64,000 bases of DNA, taken from positions 310,001 through 374,000 of the forward strand of contig NZ_STGQ01000003.1 in assembly GCF_004916975.1 (NCBI RefSeq), in the 5' to 3' direction. The position numbers and the translations under genes were made by a program. The stretch comes from Paenibacillus dokdonensis. Lineage in GTDB: Bacteria; Bacillota; Bacilli; Paenibacillales; Paenibacillaceae. Shown here one piece after another: positions 17,619 through 25,540 of the stretch (position 1 is its first letter; each line of letters starts with the position of its first letter). Below the pieces are notes generated by a model, which was not told the DNA's origin, did not search any database, and saw nothing but the letters and a program-made list of their open reading frames with translations.

Positions 17619-18599
17619 GTGAAAAACAAAAAAAGATGGCTATTAACTACCATACTTATTTCCATCATCATGCTGCTCAGTGGATGTAACTCCATGGTAG
17701 TACTGAATCCAAAAGGTCCGGTTGCCAAAACGCAGTCCGATACCATTATTTTCTCGATTCTGATGATGGCTTTTGTTTTACTTGTTGTCTACATCTTATT
17801 CGTTTTTATGCTGACCAAATATCGTTCCAGCAAAACAAGCGATGATTATGAACCACCCCACATGGAGGGAAACAAATGGCTTGAATTGATTTGGACGGTG
17901 ATCCCGATCATTATCGTAGCTATTCTCTCCGTTGTAACAGTGCGCACGACCAATGCTGTTGAAAAGGTGCCAGCCGGCTACGAAACTCAAAAGCCGCTTG
18001 TCATTTATGCCGCTTCTTCGAACTGGAAATGGCACTTCAGCTATCCCGAAGAGAATATTGAAACGGTGAACTACGTTAATATTCCGACCAACCGTCCGGT
18101 TGAGTTCCGTCTCTACTCCTACGGACCGATTACAAGCTTCTGGGTTCCACAGCTCGGTGGTCAGAAATACGCCATGAGCGATATGGTGACCAAGCTGAAT
18201 CTGGTCGCCGAACATGAAGGTTCATTCATGGGTAAAAACTCGAACTTCTCCGGTAAGGGCTTTGCTCAAATGGAATTCGAGGTGCTTGCTCAAACACCTG
18301 CCGAATACAGCAAATGGGTTAAAGACGTCAAGGATACAGCACCAAAGCTCACCGAGCAGGAATTTAACAAGCTGCTTAAAACCGAGATTGTCGGCCGCAA
18401 ATCGTTTACTTCCACGCACCTCGGCTTCGCGCCTGCTCCTATGGATATGTCCGAACATGGGAAGAGCGGAGACAGCAAGACTGAAAGCACAGACTCCAGC
18501 AAGGAGCCTATGGATCATAGCGATATGAGCAATATGGATCATAGCAATATGGATATGAAAGACATGAATGACAATTCGTCCATGGAAAGTGGACATTAA
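17619..18599 (+). CDS. qoxA: Cytochrome aa3/bo-type quinol oxidase subunit II with Met/His/Asp-rich tail
   Basis: Lipoprotein subunit II of the terminal quinol oxidase, 326 residues. Lipobox LLSGC (Cys about residue 23), two membrane helices (about 46-68 and 90-108), then a periplasm-facing cupredoxin domain. Copper-A Cys and His ligands of cytochrome c oxidases are missing (MGKNSNFSGKGFAQMEF replaces the Cys-x3-Cys site), so electrons come from quinol. The last 50 residues are an unusual extension rich in Met, Asp, His and Ser (repeated MDHS-type units) that could bind copper. First gene of qoxABCD. Confidence 0.93.
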   Translation: MKNKKRWLLTTILISIIMLLSGCNSMVVLNPKGPVAKTQSDTIIFSILMMAFVLLVVYILFVFMLTKYRSSKTSDDYEPPHMEGNKWLELIWTVIPIIIVAILSVVTVRTTNAVEKVPAGYETQKPLVIYAASSNWKWHFSYPEENIETVNYVNIPTNRPVEFRLYSYGPITSFWVPQLGGQKYAMSDMVTKLNLVAEHEGSFMGKNSNFSGKGFAQMEFEVLAQTPAEYSKWVKDVKDTAPKLTEQEFNKLLKTEIVGRKSFTSTHLGFAPAPMDMSEHGKSGDSKTESTDSSKEPMDHSDMSNMDHSNMDMKDMNDNSSMESGH

Positions 18600-18626
18600 G
18601 ATCATGGAGAAAGGAGACTCAATTGC

Positions 18627-20573
18627 ATGAAATGGGACGAATTTTTTGTAACCGGTGAGCCGATGATTTACGGAGCCATGGTTAGTATTGTGCTCGTATC
18701 CATCGCCATCCTCGTCGGATTGACCTATTTTAAGAAATGGGGATATTTATGGCGCGAATGGCTGACCACCGTTGACCATAAACGTATTGGCGTCATGTAT
18801 ATTTTATCAGCTCTCATCATGCTGTTCCGCGGCGGTGTTGACGCCCTGTTGATGCGTACGCAGCTTGCGGTACCGGAATCCGGATTTTTGGATTCCCAGC
18901 ATTATAACGAAATTTTCACAACGCACGGGGTTATTATGATCCTGTTCATGGCGATGCCGTTCGTTATTGGACTTATGAACGTCGTTGTGCCGCTGCAAAT
19001 CGGCGCGCGTGACGTTGCTTTTCCAAGACTGAATGCTGTCAGCTTCTGGCTCTTCTTCGCAGGAGCTATGCTGTTCAACATTTCGTTTGTCATCGGGGGA
19101 TCACCGGATGCCGGTTGGTCAGCGTACTTCCCGCTTGCAAGTCTTGAATTCAGCCCGACGGTAGGTAACAACTTCTACTCGCTCGCGCTGCAGATTTCCG
19201 GTATCGGTACATTGATGACAGGCGTTAACTTCATCGTGACGATCCTAAAAATGCGTGCACCTGGCATGAAGCTGATGCGTATGCCAATGTTCACATGGTC
19301 GGTTCTGATTACGAACGTTATCATTTTGTTCGCATTCCCGGTTCTGACAGTAGCCCTTGCTTTGATGATGTTCGACCGCGTCTTCGGCAGCCAGTTCTTC
19401 ACCATGGCTAACGGCGGTATGGATATGCTATGGGCCAACCTATTCTGGGTTTGGGGCCATCCTGAGGTATACATTGTTATTTTGCCGGCCTTCGGTATAT
19501 TCAGTGATATTATCTCTACCTTCTCGAAAAAGAATTTGTACGGATATAAATCAATGGTGTTCAGTATGGTCATCATTTCGCTCCTGTCCTTCCTTGTATG
19601 GGCTCACCATTTCTATACAATGGGCGCCGGAGCCATGGTCAACGGGTTCTTCTCCATCACGACGATGCTGATTGCCGTTCCGACCGGGGTTAAAATATTC
19701 AACTGGCTGTTTACGCTAAGGAAAGGTAAAATTACATTCACCTCTCCAATGCTGTACGCGATGGCCTTCATTCCGATCTTTACCTTCGGCGGCGTTACGG
19801 GCGTCATGCTCGCAATGGCAAGTGCCGATTACCAGTACCATAATACGATGTTCCTGGTTGCCCACTTCCACTACGTACTTATTCCTGGTACAGTGTTCGG
19901 GGTACTCGCCGGTCTTCATTACTGGTTCCCTAAGATTTTTGGTTTCCGTCTGAACGAACGTCGGGCCAAAACAGCCTTCTGGCTGATTGTCGTAGGCTTT
20001 AACGTTGCCTTTATGCCGCTGTTCTTCCTTGGACTGCAAGGAATGACGCGCCGGATGTATACCTATTCGGCAGACACAGGCTTTGGTCCGCTTAACATGA
20101 TTGCGACCATTGGTGCATTTGTTCTGGCTATTGGCTTTGTCGTTCTGTGCTACAACTTCTACTACAGCTTCCGTCACAGCCCACGTGATGAGCACGGAGA
20201 TCCATGGGATGCACGTACGCTGGAGTGGAGCATACCAAGTCCGGTTCCTGTTTACAACTTTGCTAAAGTACCACATGTTGAATCCCAAGATGCCTTCTGG
20301 CATGCTAAAAAACATAATGTTCCTCTTTTTAAAGAGGGCCCTTATGAAGAGATTCATATGCCTAACAACAGCGGGCAGCCATTCATTCTTGGTGTAATTA
20401 TGTTCTTCGCCGGCTTCTTCCTGGTCTTCAGCTGGTTCATTCCTGCCCTCATTGCAGGCATAGGCGTGGTAATCATGCTGGCGGTACGTTCTTTCGAACG
20501 CGATCACGGCTATCACATCTCGGCGAAGGAAATTGCCGCTACCGAACAGAAATTGCGGGGTGATTCCGTATGA
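18627..20573 (+). CDS. qoxB: Quinol oxidase subunit I
   Basis: Catalytic heme-copper subunit of 648 residues with about 14-15 transmembrane helices. The CuB site is seen in WGHPEVYIVILPAFG (His and cross-linked Tyr) and WAHHFYTMG; heme ligand regions are TTHGVIMILF and HNTMFLVAHFHYVL. The C-terminal extension past helix 12 is typical of quinol-oxidising subunits I. It pumps protons while reducing oxygen. It starts 27 bases after qoxA stops and overlaps qoxC by four bases. Confidence 0.96.
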   Translation: MKWDEFFVTGEPMIYGAMVSIVLVSIAILVGLTYFKKWGYLWREWLTTVDHKRIGVMYILSALIMLFRGGVDALLMRTQLAVPESGFLDSQHYNEIFTTHGVIMILFMAMPFVIGLMNVVVPLQIGARDVAFPRLNAVSFWLFFAGAMLFNISFVIGGSPDAGWSAYFPLASLEFSPTVGNNFYSLALQISGIGTLMTGVNFIVTILKMRAPGMKLMRMPMFTWSVLITNVIILFAFPVLTVALALMMFDRVFGSQFFTMANGGMDMLWANLFWVWGHPEVYIVILPAFGIFSDIISTFSKKNLYGYKSMVFSMVIISLLSFLVWAHHFYTMGAGAMVNGFFSITTMLIAVPTGVKIFNWLFTLRKGKITFTSPMLYAMAFIPIFTFGGVTGVMLAMASADYQYHNTMFLVAHFHYVLIPGTVFGVLAGLHYWFPKIFGFRLNERRAKTAFWLIVVGFNVAFMPLFFLGLQGMTRRMYTYSADTGFGPLNMIATIGAFVLAIGFVVLCYNFYYSFRHSPRDEHGDPWDARTLEWSIPSPVPVYNFAKVPHVESQDAFWHAKKHNVPLFKEGPYEEIHMPNNSGQPFILGVIMFFAGFFLVFSWFIPALIAGIGVVIMLAVRSFERDHGYHISAKEIAATEQKLRGDSV

Positions 20574-21166
20574 AAATAAATGATGCACTGCCGCTGGAGT
20601 ACAGAACGGAAGAGAATAGCAATAAGATCTTCGGTTTCTGGCTTTTCCTCGGCGCTGAAATTGTCCTTTTCTCGACGCTGTTCGCCGTATATTTGGTTCT
20701 CTGGAACCGCACGGGCAGCGGCCCGACCGGCAAAGATCTCTTCGAGATCAACGGTGTCATCTGGGAAACAGTTCTTCTCTTGACCAGCAGCTTCACCTGC
20801 GGCCTTGGCATTCATGCCATGCGCCTCGGGCTCAAGAAGCCGATGATGATCTTCTTCGGTATCACTCTGCTGATGGGCCTTGGCTTTCTCGGCATTGAAA
20901 TTACCGAGTTCGTGAATTATGTGCATGAAGGTGCAACGCTGCAAACCAGTGCCTTCTTGTCCAGCTTGTTCGTCCTCCTGGGTACTCACGGTCTTCACGT
21001 GACCATGGGCTTCCTGTGGGGTGCAGGCATCCTGATTCAGATCAAGCGCCAGGGCTTTACGGATGAGACGACCAACAAGTCGTTTATCTTCTCCCTGTAC
21101 TGGCACTTTCTCGACGTGGTCTGGATCTTCATCTTCAGCTTTGTCTACCTGAAAGGATTGATGTAA
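20570..21166 (+). CDS. qoxC: Quinol oxidase subunit III
   Basis: A 198-residue membrane protein with five helices, matching the short subunit III of quinol oxidases. Seen are KIFGFWLFLGAEIVLFSTLF at the start, GTHGLHVTMGFLWG and YWHFLDVVWIFIF at the end. Its ATG overlaps the TGA of qoxB (ATGA), so translation is coupled. It stabilises the catalytic subunit. Confidence 0.95.
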   Translation: MKINDALPLEYRTEENSNKIFGFWLFLGAEIVLFSTLFAVYLVLWNRTGSGPTGKDLFEINGVIWETVLLLTSSFTCGLGIHAMRLGLKKPMMIFFGITLLMGLGFLGIEITEFVNYVHEGATLQTSAFLSSLFVLLGTHGLHVTMGFLWGAGILIQIKRQGFTDETTNKSFIFSLYWHFLDVVWIFIFSFVYLKGLM

Positions 21167-21167
21167 T

Positions 21168-21452
21168 ATGGCACGATTATTCCCGATACGTCACGTGATG
21201 GGATATATCTTCTCGCTAGTCCTTTCACTTGTGGCACTGGGCGTTATCTACTGGGATCTGACGTTCACCGCAGGCATCGTTATTCTGGTGATTTGTGCAT
21301 TGATTCAGGCATCTCTGCAGCTGGTGCTGTTCATGCACATCGGTGAGACTTCTTCCAAGAAGCAGTTGTACCTCAATATCGGTTACGCGGTATTCGTCGG
21401 CGTCGTTACGGTTTTCGGTACGTTGTTTACGATGATTTGGGGATTTAGATAA
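21168..21452 (+). CDS. qoxD: Quinol oxidase subunit IV
   Basis: Small 94-residue subunit with three membrane helices: HVMGYIFSLVLSLVALGVIY, the second about residues 36-56 (TAGIVILVICALIQASLQLV), and YLNIGYAVFVGVVTVFGTLF. It lies directly after qoxC with one base between and is followed by a strong terminator that closes the operon. Assists assembly of the oxidase. Confidence 0.93.
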   Translation: MARLFPIRHVMGYIFSLVLSLVALGVIYWDLTFTAGIVILVICALIQASLQLVLFMHIGETSSKKQLYLNIGYAVFVGVVTVFGTLFTMIWGFR

Positions 21453-21468
21453 GTTCGATGGTAAAAGA

Positions 21469-21500
21469 AAAAAGCTGTCCCCTGTGGGACAGCTTTTTTG
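21469..21500 (+). terminator. Intrinsic terminator of qoxABCD
   Basis: Stem AAAAGCTGTCC/GGGACAGCTTTT with a short loop and a T-run, 17 bases past the qoxD stop. Confidence 0.9.
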
Positions 21501-21552
21501 TATTGTACGGCGCCATGTTGACGGGCATAGTTACTTATACAGCTGAGCAGCG

Positions 21553-21625
21553 CATCGCGGCAAGACGTTGCTGCGACCGCTCCGCTTTTTCGTAATCGTT
21601 CGCCCCCTCCGCTGGAGTCAAGATT
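21553..21625. repeat. Second, diverged copy of the intergenic repeat module
   Basis: A small hairpin TCGCGGCAA/TTGCTGCGA leads into GCGACCGCTCCGCTTTTT, CGTAATCGTTCG and CCTCCGCT, similar in order and wording to 8876-8917 behind its own hairpin. It lies between the qox terminator and the terminator of the opposite gene. No coding potential. Confidence 0.45.
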
Positions 21626-21648
21626 TATGATCCAATATTCGTTGCTTC

Positions 21649-21681
21649 AAAAAGAGGCTGTACGCTATTGTCCAGCCTCTT
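21649..21681 (-). terminator. Intrinsic terminator of the mug-like gene
   Basis: Minus-strand stem AAGAGGCTG/CAGCCTCTT with T-run after it, 34 bases beyond the stop codon. Confidence 0.75.
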
Positions 21682-21714
21682 GGCTTTTTATTATCCGATT
21701 GTTCCCGCCTTCAG

Positions 21715-22353
21715 CTACGCTTCATTTTGCGCTATAACCTCCGCAAGCTGGCGGTAGATGCCCACGATCTCGTCCATTGGCATCCGCACCAAGCCGCTGG
21801 AGGAAGGGGCAACGAACTCGTGTATTTCAGGGATGACCGGGCTTGGTTGAAAGCCCCAGTTCACCTTAGTTTTTTTGCTGTATTCGGTATATACGCCTTT
21901 TCCGACAAAGCAAGCGATCTTGGGTCGATAATCTTTCAGTTTTGCATGCAGAATATCTCTCCCCTCCGCATACTCGCTGCGGTCGATATCGTCAATTCCC
22001 CGCGTTGGGCGGGCGACGATGTTGGTAAAACCGTAGCCAAGTCTCAGCAGGTCCTGATCCTCGGATGCGTCATAAAGCCGCGGTGTCAGGCCGGCACGAT
22101 GCAGAATCCGGTAAAAATTGTTGCGCGGATTGGCGTAATGATGACCGGTCTCCCCAGACAGCAGGCTTGGATTAAAGCCAATAAACAAGACCGACAATCC
22201 ATGATCCAGATGATCCGGTATTTCCGGCATCATGACCACCCCCTTATACATATTGTTGGTGACATTAAGCTTGCGATCATCGTACACTCCATAGTAGTTA
22301 CCCGTGACCTGTGCATCCGAACCTCCGGGAATAGGAATGTAATGAGTATCCAT
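21715..22353 (-). CDS. mug: G:T/U mismatch-specific DNA glycosylase (MUG/TDG family)
   Basis: Base-excision repair enzyme removing uracil or ethenocytosine from mismatches. The 212-residue protein has the family's first motif FIGFNPSLLSGETGHHYANP, with the catalytic Asn after GF, followed by NNFYRILHRAGLTPR; the second motif is APSSSGLVRM. An extra 40 N-terminal residues precede the domain. The family uses Asn to activate water instead of the Asp of Ung. Single gene; nothing in the context adds to its role. Confidence 0.87.
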   Translation of the reverse strand: MDTHYIPIPGGSDAQVTGNYYGVYDDRKLNVTNNMYKGVVMMPEIPDHLDHGLSVLFIGFNPSLLSGETGHHYANPRNNFYRILHRAGLTPRLYDASEDQDLLRLGYGFTNIVARPTRGIDDIDRSEYAEGRDILHAKLKDYRPKIACFVGKGVYTEYSKKTKVNWGFQPSPVIPEIHEFVAPSSSGLVRMPMDEIVGIYRQLAEVIAQNEA

Positions 22354-22395
22354 TTGTCATTGTCTTTCCGGCCATTGTTTCACCTTGGGACCATG

Positions 22396-22420
22396 AAAAA
22401 AGACCCTCGAATGAGAGTCG
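22396..22420 (-). terminator. Intrinsic terminator of the RpiR regulator gene
   Basis: Minus-strand hairpin GACTCTC-ATTC-GAGGGTC, one mismatch, followed by six T residues, 40 bases past the stop. Confidence 0.65.
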
Positions 22421-22459
22421 AATGGCAATATAGGCTTCTGCAGAAGAACGCATACATTT

Positions 22460-23320
22460 TTAATACAGCTTGTCCGAGGTCGCTTTGGCGGTAATCTCTC
22501 TGTATTTAATGGCCTCACTCTTCATTTTCAGCGACACGGCCACATTCAGAATATCAATAATTGCGAGCTGTGAGATTTTAGCCGCCAGTGAGCTGCCCTG
22601 CAGCGGATTTTCCCTACCCACCATAATAAGGACGATATCTGCCACTTTGGTAATTGGCGAGCGGGCATTACTCGTAATGGCAATAATGCGGGCACCCGCT
22701 TTTTTGGCAATGTTAAGGTTATCGATGGTATCTTTCGTGCTCCCCGAGATTGACAGTCCGACGGCCACATCCCCCTTATTCATCAGCGAAGCCTGCATTG
22801 CCTGAAAATGGGTATCTGTATTCGCCATACTATTCTTACCGATTCTGGCAAAACTGTGCGCCCCCTGTGTTGCCGTTAAGCCTGAGGAGCCTACACCAAA
22901 AAAGTGTATGTTTGAAGCTTCAGTCAGCGCATGAATCGCCTGGGTTAACTGATCCTCATTGACCAGTTCACGCGTTTGCTCCAGCGTCCGGAGATGCGTC
23001 CCGATAATTTTATGACCGAGGGTGAGCGGATCATCGTCTTCCGCAATTTCCTCATGAATATGATCGGTTGGTTTCACCAAATCCTGTGCGAGTGAGAGCT
23101 TAAAGTCCTGGAACCCCTGAAATTTCATTTTGCGGCATAAACGCAGCACGGTCGTCTCTCCAACATCTGCCTTCTCCGCAAGCTCCGTAACCGAATCATA
23201 GATCAAATCCTGAGCATTCTCCAAAATATACTGTGCTACCTTTTGCTCGGTCTTGGTCAACCCATTAAAATGGCTCCGGATACTGAGCAGTGTTTTCCCC
23301 ATTTCCTGCATGCTTTGCAA
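22460..23320 (-). CDS. MurR/RpiR family transcriptional regulator
   Basis: A 286-residue regulator. The N-terminal HTH (about residues 15-75) reads LTKTEQKVAQYILEN...SVTELAEKADVGETTVLRLC; the SIS sugar-phosphate-binding domain (about 125-265) has FFGVGSSGLTA and VGLSISGSTKDTID. Members sense phosphorylated sugars or amino sugars. No sugar gene is adjacent, so the target is unknown. It has its own terminator. Confidence 0.9.
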   Translation of the reverse strand: MQSMQEMGKTLLSIRSHFNGLTKTEQKVAQYILENAQDLIYDSVTELAEKADVGETTVLRLCRKMKFQGFQDFKLSLAQDLVKPTDHIHEEIAEDDDPLTLGHKIIGTHLRTLEQTRELVNEDQLTQAIHALTEASNIHFFGVGSSGLTATQGAHSFARIGKNSMANTDTHFQAMQASLMNKGDVAVGLSISGSTKDTIDNLNIAKKAGARIIAITSNARSPITKVADIVLIMVGRENPLQGSSLAAKISQLAIIDILNVAVSLKMKSEAIKYREITAKATSDKLY

Positions 23321-23504
23321 AGCTTTCCGTCCCCTTCCTGTTTCACATCAACGTTCCAAAAACTGTTGCTTATCCGGGAGATTATTCCCATAAATATTAA
23401 TGTGAAGGTTAATTCCGCCTGTAAGTTAATCCTATTGTACCCGGTTGGAAGTACGGTTTGCAAGCGTCTGCATAAGGGCTCCGGATGCCATTCCATGGGC
23501 ATAT

Positions 23505-23927
23505 TTATACCTCTTCTGGTTGCTGCATCACACTCAGATCCATGTACAATACATTCCACCGATGACCATCCAAATCAGCGAAGCCCGCACCATACATTCC
23601 CCCTCGATCCTCAGGCTGTCCGAATATGGTCCCACCTGCCTTCACGACCTTCTCAACCAGTTCATCCACTTCTTCCTTACTCTCTGCATCAATGGAGAAT
23701 AAAGCTTGGGTTGCATGTACCGGATTCGGGATTTCATTGCCTGTAAAACCTTTAAAAGTAGGCTCGGGAAAAAGCATCACCACAACCTTTTTATCTCCAA
23801 TGATCAGGCCGGCCTTATCTTCGCTATCTGCTAGGTGCGGATTCAGTGAAAATCCAATCTCGGTAAAAAACTGTTTCGATCTTTGGATATCTTTTACGGG
23901 CAAATTGATCCAAATTTCTTTGGTCAT
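23505..23927 (-). CDS. VOC family protein (glyoxalase/bleomycin-resistance fold)
   Basis: A 140-residue single VOC domain of the type annotated as extradiol dioxygenase-like or PhnB-like. It opens IWINLPVKDIQRSKQFFTEI and closes DLDGHRWNVLYMDLSVM; the conserved Glu/His metal positions are partly visible. Such proteins bind or modify small molecules and sometimes confer antibiotic resistance; the function is not known here. Start behind AAGGAGATG. Confidence 0.82.
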   Translation of the reverse strand: MTKEIWINLPVKDIQRSKQFFTEIGFSLNPHLADSEDKAGLIIGDKKVVVMLFPEPTFKGFTGNEIPNPVHATQALFSIDAESKEEVDELVEKVVKAGGTIFGQPEDRGGMYGAGFADLDGHRWNVLYMDLSVMQQPEEV

Positions 23928-24032
23928 GATCTCATCTCCTTATGAGTTTCACTTTTGGATTCCTCGTATGAGCTTCAATTTTCAAGATGTTGTTTTCATA
24001 TGTAAGAGTCAGCCTTATTATTTTTTGATGGA

Positions 24033-24105
24033 TGGCTCGGGACGGAATCGAACCGCCGACACTAGGATTTTCAGTCCTATGCTCTACCGACTGAGCTACC
24101 GAGCC
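24033..24105 (-). tRNA. tRNA-Phe (anticodon GAA)
   Basis: On the minus strand a full cloverleaf folds: acceptor GGCTCGG/CCGAGCC, D-arm GCTCAGTCGGTAGAGC, anticodon loop CTGAAAA with anticodon GAA, T-arm with GGTTCGATTCC, discriminator A, no encoded CCA. Only about 20 bases separate its 5' end from the IS30 copy upstream, leaving little room for its own promoter. No hairpin terminator is visible behind it. Confidence 0.95.
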
Positions 24106-24125
24106 TTAGAATTAAAACTTTATAA

Positions 24126-25209
24126 GACGGATTGTCAAGCTAAGTGCGACACCTCGTCCATGAAGGCTTCGTGAGCCGACTTCCAATCTAGGCATTTTCG
24201 GGGGCGGTTGTTAATCAGCCGGAGCGCATCAGCAAGTTGTTCATCCGTAATGGCAGCGAAGTCATGCCCTTTGGGGAAGAACTCTCGGAGTAGGCCGTTT
24301 CCATTCTCGTTGGAGCCCCGCTGCCAAGAGGAATATGGATCTGCAAAATAGACCTGGATATCGTGAAAGGCTTCCAGATTCGCGTAGCAAGCGAACTCTT
24401 TCCCTCGATCGGTTGTCGCCGTTTGGAAGGCACCTTGTGGGTATTGGCTGGCCACGACACCGAAGGCGATTTCCATGGAGTTAGCCGTCCTATCTGGCAT
24501 TTTCACAGCCACGTAAAGACGCGTCTTCCGTTCAATGAAGGTAGCCGCACAGGCTTTACTATTCCCTCGGCTGGAGACGACAGTATCGAGCTCCCAATGG
24601 CCAAATGACGTGCGTTTGCGAACCTCTTTTGGTCTCTTGCTAATTGGGGTGCCAACGAGGAAGCGACCGCGCGTTTCCACCGGTTTCTGACGCTTGCCTT
24701 TATGCCGTAGAACCTTGACGTCTCCAGCTGCAAGGCATCCTTTGTAGAGCCATCTGTAGATGGTCTTGAAGCAAACGAAAGGCTTCCCTTCCGCCCGTCG
24801 CTTCTCCGCGATCTGCTCAGGAGACCACGTCTCCAGCAGCTTCTGGTTGATCTGCTCAGCAAGATCTGTGTTGTACTTCCCGTTAGGCACACATGAAGCT
24901 CTTCGCTCGTGGTAGGCCTGTTGGGCGGGTAGAGCCGCATACTCTTCTTTCTGGCTGCCTCGTACAACTTCACGTGCGATTGTAGAGGGATGACGGCCCA
25001 GTTCACGCCCTATTTCCCGGCAGGACCAGCCCAGTCGATGTAACGTTTCTAGTTGTCCGCGCTCAATTATGCTAAGATGGGAGTAGCTCATGTTGGGTTC
25101 TCCTGTGATAAATGGTTTAGTTGTGGTGACTTCCATTTTACACGAAACCAGCATGGGCCATTTTTGTTTTTCCTAGCTTGAGGTGTCGCACTTCATATTA
25201 CAATCCGTC
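24126..25209 (-). mobile_element. IS30 family insertion sequence, copy 1
   Basis: A 1,084-bp element with ends GACGGATTGT and ACAATCCGTC. The terminal repeats are about 30 bp: ten identical bases, six mostly different, then AAGTGCGACACCTC identical again. A one-base extension reading TAT (ATA on plus) can be read as a 3-bp target duplication on both copies, or ATAA as 4 bp here. The second copy at 38368 has the same length and appears identical, in the opposite direction. It lies between a T-box leader and tRNA-Phe. Confidence 0.93.
24135..25091 (-). CDS. IS30 family transposase
   Basis: DDE transposase of 318 residues counted from the ATG behind AGGAGAACCCAAC; the frame is open for 21 more codons but those lack a ribosome site. 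N-terminal HTH: LSIIERGQLETLHRLGWSCR then EIGRELGRHPSTIAREV. Catalytic core: GHWELDTVV (first Asp), TTDRGKEFA (second Asp), and Glu in SNENGNGLLREFF; then NNRPRKCLDW typical of IS30. Intact, so probably active. It runs in the same direction as the T-box leader upstream. Confidence 0.94.
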   Translation of the reverse strand: MSYSHLSIIERGQLETLHRLGWSCREIGRELGRHPSTIAREVVRGSQKEEYAALPAQQAYHERRASCVPNGKYNTDLAEQINQKLLETWSPEQIAEKRRAEGKPFVCFKTIYRWLYKGCLAAGDVKVLRHKGKRQKPVETRGRFLVGTPISKRPKEVRKRTSFGHWELDTVVSSRGNSKACAATFIERKTRLYVAVKMPDRTANSMEIAFGVVASQYPQGAFQTATTDRGKEFACYANLEAFHDIQVYFADPYSSWQRGSNENGNGLLREFFPKGHDFAAITDEQLADALRLINNRPRKCLDWKSAHEAFMDEVSHLA

Positions 25210-25214
25210 ATAAT

Positions 25215-25485
25215 AAAATACAAATAGCTCCTCATCCGAAGGGACGAGGAGCCGTGGTACCACCCAAATTTAAAATTTTCTGTTGTAACACAGAAAATTC
25301 TCTTAATTAATTTAACGGTTAAACCGGTTGCCTCTACACGCTAGTAAATCTAGTTTCAAGGAACTGCTCCGGAGTGAAATTCAATCAACCTGTTCCTAAG
25401 AAACGCTCTCAATCTATGACGTTTCATCCCTGTAAAGAAGTATTGATTTACTTGTCTCCATCTTTGCATATGCAATATTTAGTTT
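25215..25485 (-). promoter_or_regulatory. T-box riboswitch leader, phenylalanine-specific (specifier UUC)
   Basis: Minus-strand leader of about 270 nt. Stem I base GGAG/CTCC; specifier loop with AGTA on the 5' side (25449-25452) and GAA-T-TTC-A on the 3' side, giving specifier codon TTC (25376-25378, Phe), flanked by helix AATCAA/TTGATT. The T-box sequence TGGGTGGTACCACGG lies at 25252-25266; its variable base T pairs with discriminator A, as in tRNA-Phe. The terminator stem GCTCCTCGTCCC/GGATGAGGAGC with T-rich tail is at 25215-25252. The leader ends 6 bases before the IS30 copy; no aminoacyl-tRNA synthetase or phenylalanine gene follows. Confidence 0.88.
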
Positions 25486-25490
25486 TTCAC

Positions 25491-25519
25491 ATTGTATGTT
25501 AAAAACTGGAACCCGTCAA
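25491..25519 (-). promoter_or_regulatory. SigA promoter of the T-box leader
   Basis: On the minus strand, -35 TTGACG (25514-25519), a 17-bp spacer and -10 TACAAT (25491-25496). Start of transcription would fall near 25484. Confidence 0.75.
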
Positions 25520-25540
25520 CTCTTTTTATGAAGTTGTGCT

